A program made the translations under genes and the position numbers. Below, piece by piece: positions 60,401-64,000 of a DNA stretch of 64,000 bases. The notes beneath the pieces are model-generated. The model made no database searches, had not been told where the DNA came from, and worked only from the letters and a program-made list of their open reading frames with translations. The stretch is from Colius striatus (lineage: Eukaryota > Chordata > Aves > Coliiformes > Coliidae): the NCBI RefSeq assembly GCF_028858725.1, contig NC_084790.1, positions 32,777,031 to 32,841,030 of the forward strand. The letters are read 5' to 3'. Position 1 is the stretch's first letter, and the number at the start of each line of letters is the position of its first letter.

Positions 60401-62818
60401 TCACAATCTCTATGCCCAAGATGGCCTGCAACAATCTCTATCTCCATTTTAATATATCAGTAGTATTACAATAACTGCATGTTGTGTAAAATGACAAATC
60501 ATAAATCTCACTTGTATAAGCAGAATATGCTAAAAGAATATATGTACAGGAGAGAAAACTTTTTTTTCTTTATTTTCATGTTGTTGAGGTGAGTTCATAG
60601 AATGAGACCCATGGTTTTGGTTGGAAAAGACCTTTTAAGATCATCTAGTTCAATCCCTCTGCAATAAGCAGGGACATCTTCAACTAGATCAGGTTGCTCA
60701 GAGTCCTACTCAACTTGATTTTTAATGTTTATAAGGACGGGGTCATTCACAACCTGTCTGGGCAACCTGCTCCAGTGTATTATCACCCTCATCATAAAAA
60801 ATTTGCTACTTACATCTAGCCTGAATCTACTCTCTTTCAGTTTAAAACCATTAGCCCTTGTCTTATCACTAAACCTTGCTAAAAATTCTCTTCCCATCTT
60901 TCCTTCAAGTATTGAAAGGCTGCAGTAAGGTCCTCTGAAATCTTCTCCAGGCTAAAACAACCCCAACTTTCTCAACCTTTCCTCAAAGGAGAGGTGTTTC
61001 ATCCCTCTGATAATTTTTGTGGCTCTCCTCTGGATCTGCTCCAACAAGTCCATGTCTGTATTGGACTGAGGACTGGAGACCTGGATGTAGTACTTCACAT
61101 TGGGTCTCACCAGAATGGAGTAGAGTAGACAGACAGAATCACATCCCTCAATCTGCTGACCACACTTACTTTTATGTAGCCCAAGACACAACTGGCTTTC
61201 TGGCCTGCCAGTGCTCACTGCTGGCTCGCATGCAATTTTTCATTTACTGATACACCCTGTTCTTGATCCTCTCACCCCTCAGCCTCAACTCATGCAAGAC
61301 CATGCACCTGGCCTTGTTGAACATCGTAAGTTTCACAAGGGCCCACTTCTCAAGCTTGTCTAGGTCTCTCTGGCATCTCATCCCTCTGATATGTCAACCA
61401 CAAAGCTTGGTATCCTCTGCAAATCTGCTGAAGGCACACTTGATCCCACTGTGTTTATGTTGACTTAATTACAAGACTTGAACTCCAAATCATGGTAATA
61501 GAAACCATAATTGCTTGCATACTACAAAGACTGTCTGAAGTGAAGTACAAATTGGAAGGGTGGCTCATAATGATAAGAACTTGACTATTTAGAGAAAACA
61601 TAACTCTGAGTGAGATTAAACAAGTTGTACACATGCATTCCAATTCTAACAAAGATCTCTTCTGTGTATGACTCAAGCAGAGCACTCTTCTTCAAAAGAT
61701 TTTCATGCACTCCTCCAACTGACATCAACTAGAGACAGAATAATAATTAAGCCTAACAACTCTTCCCTTTTTCCCTTATCTTTCACTTACACATCATTTT
61801 CCTTCCTCCACATAACAAAAATAAACCAAAGCCCTAAACTTCCAGCATTCTAAGAGACAAATCCCTTTCACATATCTGATTCTGCAAAACGATGCTAAGG
61901 ACTCAGATCCTCTTAAGACTTCAAACAACTGAAGAAAACCACAAAAACCTCAAGAGGACTCAAACTTGGATATATTGGTTTGTTACAGAATACAGTAACA
62001 TCCATAATATAAGACATATTTGCACTAAATTAATTTTTACAATTTGCAACTGCCACATCTTTGCTGCTTCAGGAATTGCTTAGGTACTTCCTTTTCATTT
62101 TTGCAACAACGCATATTGCCTCTCATATATACAGGCATGCGCTGTTATGCATTAGTGCCATCTTAAAATTTTTAATCCAAGAAAGCTTTGGATCTAGCTT
62201 CTCTACTTTCTTCTAACAAAGCCAAATATGTACACTGAACTTTGGCAGAAAGGAGTAGAGGCTCTCAAGTAAGATATATGCATCTGTAACTTCTGAAACC
62301 CGCTCTCCTTCAGCTGAAATTAAAAGAAAACTTTACCTGTGAGATCTGGTATTAAAAAATTAAGAATTCATTCTATTATTTTAAACAATACATTACTTCA
62401 AGCTTAGAAGCTTCAGGAAAGGATGTAAATAAGAAATTCAGCTTACAAAGGATGTCACAGATTTTTATCAGTTGCTTGGGTGGAAACAGACATGGATCTT
62501 CAGGTAGATATTAGATATGTGAACTTGGGTGTCAAATTCTCCATTACTACCTTTCTTCAAAGAAAATACTATAATCTCTGTATACAAATGAGACAGATTA
62601 CAAGAAAGATACTGCAGGTAGATTTTAATGGATAAAAAGTATTAAGAAGGTAATAACCTTGCATCTGATGTCCAGTTTTCTGTTTCCACATGATACAAAA
62701 ATTTCTCTTGTTGTACAGAAATAATCTTTCCCTTTCGGACAACAGTGACTAAAGGAAACCCTTTCTGCAGAATCCAAGTTTTCATCAACTTTTTTACATC
62801 TAGTGTTCCGTTGGTAAT
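48278..62818 (-). CDS. LNPEP: Leucyl/cystinyl aminopeptidase (IRAP, oxytocinase), C-terminal part
   Basis: Nine coding exons on the minus strand join in frame to the last 429 residues plus stop: 62818-62658, 56701-56613, 55388-55208, 54551-54395, 53002-52818, 52157-51996, 51279-51139, 49693-49612, 48409-48278. LNPEP is a type II membrane M1 zinc aminopeptidase of insulin-regulated vesicles that cleaves oxytocin, vasopressin and antigenic peptides. The visible part is the end of the catalytic region and the C-terminal ERAP1-like HEAT/ARM domain: [87 protein letters not shown] and [11 protein letters not shown]. The closest remembered match is LNPEP rather than ERAP1/ERAP2 ([13 protein letters not shown], AFELINYL). 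The HEXXH zinc site and membrane anchor lie beyond the right edge. Tail-to-tail with RIOK2. Confidence 0.95.
48812..49051 (+). mobile_element. Compact solo retroviral LTR in the last LNPEP intron
   Basis: A 240-bp element starting TGTTGTAGGCGCCCGGAAGA and ending GGTAATGGCAACA, with short inverted ends TGTTG/CAACA. It is flanked by a perfect 6-bp duplication ATAAAC (48806-48811 and 49052-49057). It has a TATA-like GATATAAGC near 48911 and an AATAAAGC poly(A) signal near 48935. A short LTR plus 6-bp duplication fits an alpha-/betaretrovirus-like (ERVK) family rather than ERVL. Unrelated in sequence to the other LTRs here. Confidence 0.9.
49612..49693 (-). CDS. LNPEP: LNPEP exon
   Basis: [20 protein letters not shown] then TKSHLLE. 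Acceptor GTATTTCAG|ATTTCA, donor [22 protein letters not shown] is identical to the mammalian protein. Confidence 0.95.
51139..51279 (-). CDS. LNPEP: LNPEP exon
   Basis: [40 protein letters not shown] and NWEKLTRK. Acceptor TCTTTTAG|GCTAAT, donor [23 protein letters not shown] is an invariant block of the subfamily. Confidence 0.95.
51996..52157 (-). CDS. LNPEP: LNPEP exon
   Basis: [40 protein letters not shown] and [14 protein letters not shown]. Acceptor CCTTGTAG|TCTGCC, donor GACTTG|GTATGA; the Trp codon is split TG|G. Confidence 0.96.
52818..53002 (-). CDS. LNPEP: LNPEP exon
   Basis: [60 protein letters not shown] and M. Acceptor TGCTTTAG|CACAGA (phase 0), donor [29 protein letters not shown] matches LNPEP QQTWTDEGT.SMRELRS. 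Confidence 0.94.
54395..54551 (-). CDS. LNPEP: LNPEP exon
   Basis: [20 protein letters not shown] then [20 protein letters not shown] and QLAARVM. Acceptor ACCTGTAG|TCTAGG (chosen over the TCTAG 5 bases later because it preserves GLGKE), donor GTCATG|GTATGT. Confidence 0.94.
55208..55388 (-). CDS. LNPEP: LNPEP exon
   Basis: [33 protein letters not shown]... and [15 protein letters not shown]. Acceptor TCCATTAG|CTGTCA, donor TTGCAGG|GTAAGA. The human protein has one more Asp in the HYADDDW region. Confidence 0.96.
55897..56255 (+). mobile_element. CR1 3' end in an LNPEP intron
   Basis: Sense CR1: TTAGGGGAGACTGAGGAGTG, GACAAGGGGCAATGGGTACA, GAACACTGGAACAGGCTGCC, GGCGGTTGGACTAGATGATC and CTTCCAACCCTTATGATTCT, with the terminal GTGATTCTAT. 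About 360 bp, well preserved. Confidence 0.93.
56613..56701 (-). CDS. LNPEP: LNPEP exon
   Basis: [20 protein letters not shown] then [10 protein letters not shown]. Acceptor CCTTTGCAG|TTACCT, donor AAGTCAG|GTATGT. The first base completes Ser with AG from the previous exon. YLWHIPL is highly conserved. Confidence 0.94.
56781..57195 (-). mobile_element. CR1 3' part (cluster member 1)
   Basis: Antisense CR1 starting AGCATAGAATCATGCAATCA and TTTTGGTTGGAAAAGACCAC; older subfamily with CATGTCCCTAAGCACC. It runs through the 3' UTR and stops where the next CR1 tail starts, so the two are abutted head to tail. Preceded by a T-run (56757-56772). Confidence 0.88.
57198..58590 (-). mobile_element. CR1 with reverse-transcriptase remnant (cluster member 2)
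   Basis: Antisense CR1 of about 1.4 kb starting GAATCATAGAATTGTTTCAG. Minus-strand coding remnants: 58542-58264 ([30 protein letters not shown]) and 58192-57662 ([29 protein letters not shown]), separated by a frame break. Motif C FADD is intact but the copy lacks the 5' half. Confidence 0.92.
58690..60455 (-). mobile_element. CR1 internal fragment (cluster member 3)
   Basis: Antisense CR1 of about 1.75 kb without the 3' tail. Minus-strand remnants: 60447-60106 (pre-RT linker, [20 protein letters not shown]), 60085-59696, 59796-59323 ([27 protein letters not shown]), 59313-59041 ([26 protein letters not shown]) and 59051-58695. Multiple frame breaks. It reaches further 5' than any other CR1 here. 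Confidence 0.9.
60596..61465 (-). mobile_element. CR1 3' half (cluster member 4)
   Basis: Antisense CR1 starting TTCATAGAATGAGACCCATG and GTTTTGGTTGGAAAAGACCT; diverged older subfamily. It continues through GCTCTCCTCTGGATCTGCTC and GGTCTCTCTGGCATCTCATC to about GGCACACTTGATCCCACTGT. Coding remnants are heavily broken. Confidence 0.88.
61466..62657 (-). other. Remainder of the LNPEP intron upstream of the CR1 cluster
   Basis: AT-rich sequence between the CR1 cluster and the first LNPEP exon in the window. Nothing recognised. Confidence 0.5.
62658..62818 (-). CDS. LNPEP: LNPEP exon (first in window)
   Basis: [20 protein letters not shown] followed by [10 protein letters not shown]...[18 protein letters not shown]. 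Acceptor TTCTTTACAG|ATTACC, donor GATGCAAG|GTTATT; phase 0 in, phase 2 out. Confidence 0.94.
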
Positions 62819-64000
62819 CTGTAAAGAACATAACAGGAAAGTAGAAAATGGTGAATATCTTGAAATCTTTCTCCTTAACTTACCAAGTAAGTAGTAGATG
62901 CTTCTGCATCTATAAACAATCACTTGGACACTGAGCTCTGAAATTTCATGAGCAACAACTTAGGGGAGCAAGTGGGTTTTGTTTTCTTAAATTGAGAGTA
63001 TCCTGGACAGGCAGTGGAAAGACAAATTGGAAACACCAAATAGACTGAACTGGTATGCCATGAAAGTGGAGAAGAGAATGTTACAGAAAAGAAGGCTATG
63101 GTAAGCTCCCATGCTCCCTCCTACCCTTTCTATTTCCTTATAGGTATTCTGATGTTGTGAGGCTGTTTCAGGTTAAAGATCTTGATTTAATTCTGAAACG
63201 AATATTAGAAAAATAATTAAAGTGACAGGGTTTGTGTAACAAAAATAGCATACTCTTTACGATTTTTCTTTTTTTTAAATCCCCTCTACCCCTCACCATC
63301 ATTTGCACAGCTTAACTCCCAAACTCTCCTAATCTTTCAGGTACTGTTTGTACTACAATATTTCCACTGAGGGACAAGCACTTTTTAATATCTACATATA
63401 ACTGCTTCGTTATCAGCAGAGATGAACATCCAATGTAAAAAAGACACCACATCCTCTAACTCAATGAAAAGATATTTTAGGTTGAGCTATCAGGAACATA
63501 AGGAAATCAATATATCCTTATTCAAGTCACATTTATCTTCCACTAACCTGTATCATGTCTATCTCAAGCTTACCTCATCAGCATCTTACTGCCCACTGTT
63601 CTCTGTTCAAGCCAACAACAACATGTACAGTTTATACTCATGGCAAAATACTGTATTATTTATGTAGTAAAGATCACAAACTTTCAGTAGAGGTTTTGAT
63701 TCCAGGTAAGCAATTCTCTACCAAAAGTTTAAAATTTATGGAATTTGAAGTGTACATAGTTTTTAACTTTTTACATACTCCCCAAAAGCAGTCTTGGCTA
63801 AATCCTCTTTCTCCATCTCATTACCACAAGCTAGCATTGTTACTACAATGTTACATTATGCAATGGCTTAATAAATTGCCCAAGGTGTGCTCTCCTTTCT
63901 CTTGCCACTATCTTTTCCTTTCCTTCCTGTTATACTTTCAAACTACCAAGAAATCCATATTATTAATGTCAGCCAGATGAAAAAAGCAAAGCAAACCAAC
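62819..64000 (-). other. LNPEP intron at the right edge
   Basis: Upstream intron of LNPEP. I searched the minus strand for the preceding exon (the DDLW-type segment, or HEXXH further upstream) and did not find it, so that exon lies beyond the window. No other feature recognised. Confidence 0.55.

Noticed and set aside
62642-62923. An extended reading of the first LNPEP exon starting at 62923
   Set aside because: Residues before ITNGT come from the intron. The acceptor TTCTTTACAG|ATTACC sets the exon start at 62818.

Overview
The window is genomic DNA from a bird. The evidence is split, intron-containing vertebrate genes, many CR1 retroposon copies whose 3' ends carry the diagnostic TTGGAAGGGACC / ATCATCTAGTCCAACC motif, and several LTRs of avian ERV type. 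Three real protein-coding genes can be rebuilt exon by exon with consistent GT/AG splice sites and phases: RGMB (minus strand, CDS 11706 to 1493, complete, 432 aa), RIOK2 (plus strand, CDS 22154 to 35724, complete, 553 aa) and LNPEP (minus strand, last nine coding exons, 62818 to 48278, running off the right edge). Gene identities and exon joins come from reading the translations against remembered family sequences, not from a database search.

Layout: 1-1492 is RGMB 3' UTR and flank. RGMB has three coding exons, with a large second intron holding an old LTR piece and a CR1 piece. A CpG-rich promoter lies at about 11.3-12.1 kb. The region between RGMB and RIOK2 (12.1-21.7 kb) has a solo ERV LTR of 1207 bp with a perfect 5-bp target duplication, a roughly 106-bp inverted repeat with a 1.05-kb spacer, another old LTR fragment and CR1 ends. 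A second CpG-rich block at about 21.7-22.4 kb contains RIOK2 exon 1. RIOK2 introns carry three CR1 copies, one with reverse-transcriptase fragments. From 35.9 to 48.3 kb, between the facing 3' ends of RIOK2 and LNPEP, lies an accessory block. It holds a degenerate ERV (LTR, primer-binding-site-like sequence, gag remnant), two diverged tandem-repeat arrays that look inverted to each other, a decayed MROH (maestro heat-like repeat) gene, and a 1299-bp LTR nested in a CR1 inside that pseudogene. LNPEP's last intron holds a compact 240-bp solo LTR with a perfect 6-bp duplication, and its 6-kb intron is packed with CR1 copies.

The order RGMB-RIOK2-LNPEP matches the vertebrate block CHD1-RGMB-RIOK2-LIX1-LNPEP. 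From general knowledge this block lies on chromosome Z in chicken, so a sex-chromosome origin is likely but is an inference. LIX1, which sits between RIOK2 and LNPEP in human, was not seen here; repeats occupy its place.

The genes do not form a pathway. RGMB is a GPI-anchored BMP co-receptor and neogenin ligand, RIOK2 an atypical kinase/ATPase of 40S ribosome maturation, and LNPEP a membrane M1 aminopeptidase. The most unusual observation is that both copies of the long LTR family keep an open sense-strand frame over a tandem repeat of about 27 codons rich in Cys and Glu-Glu-Pro motifs.
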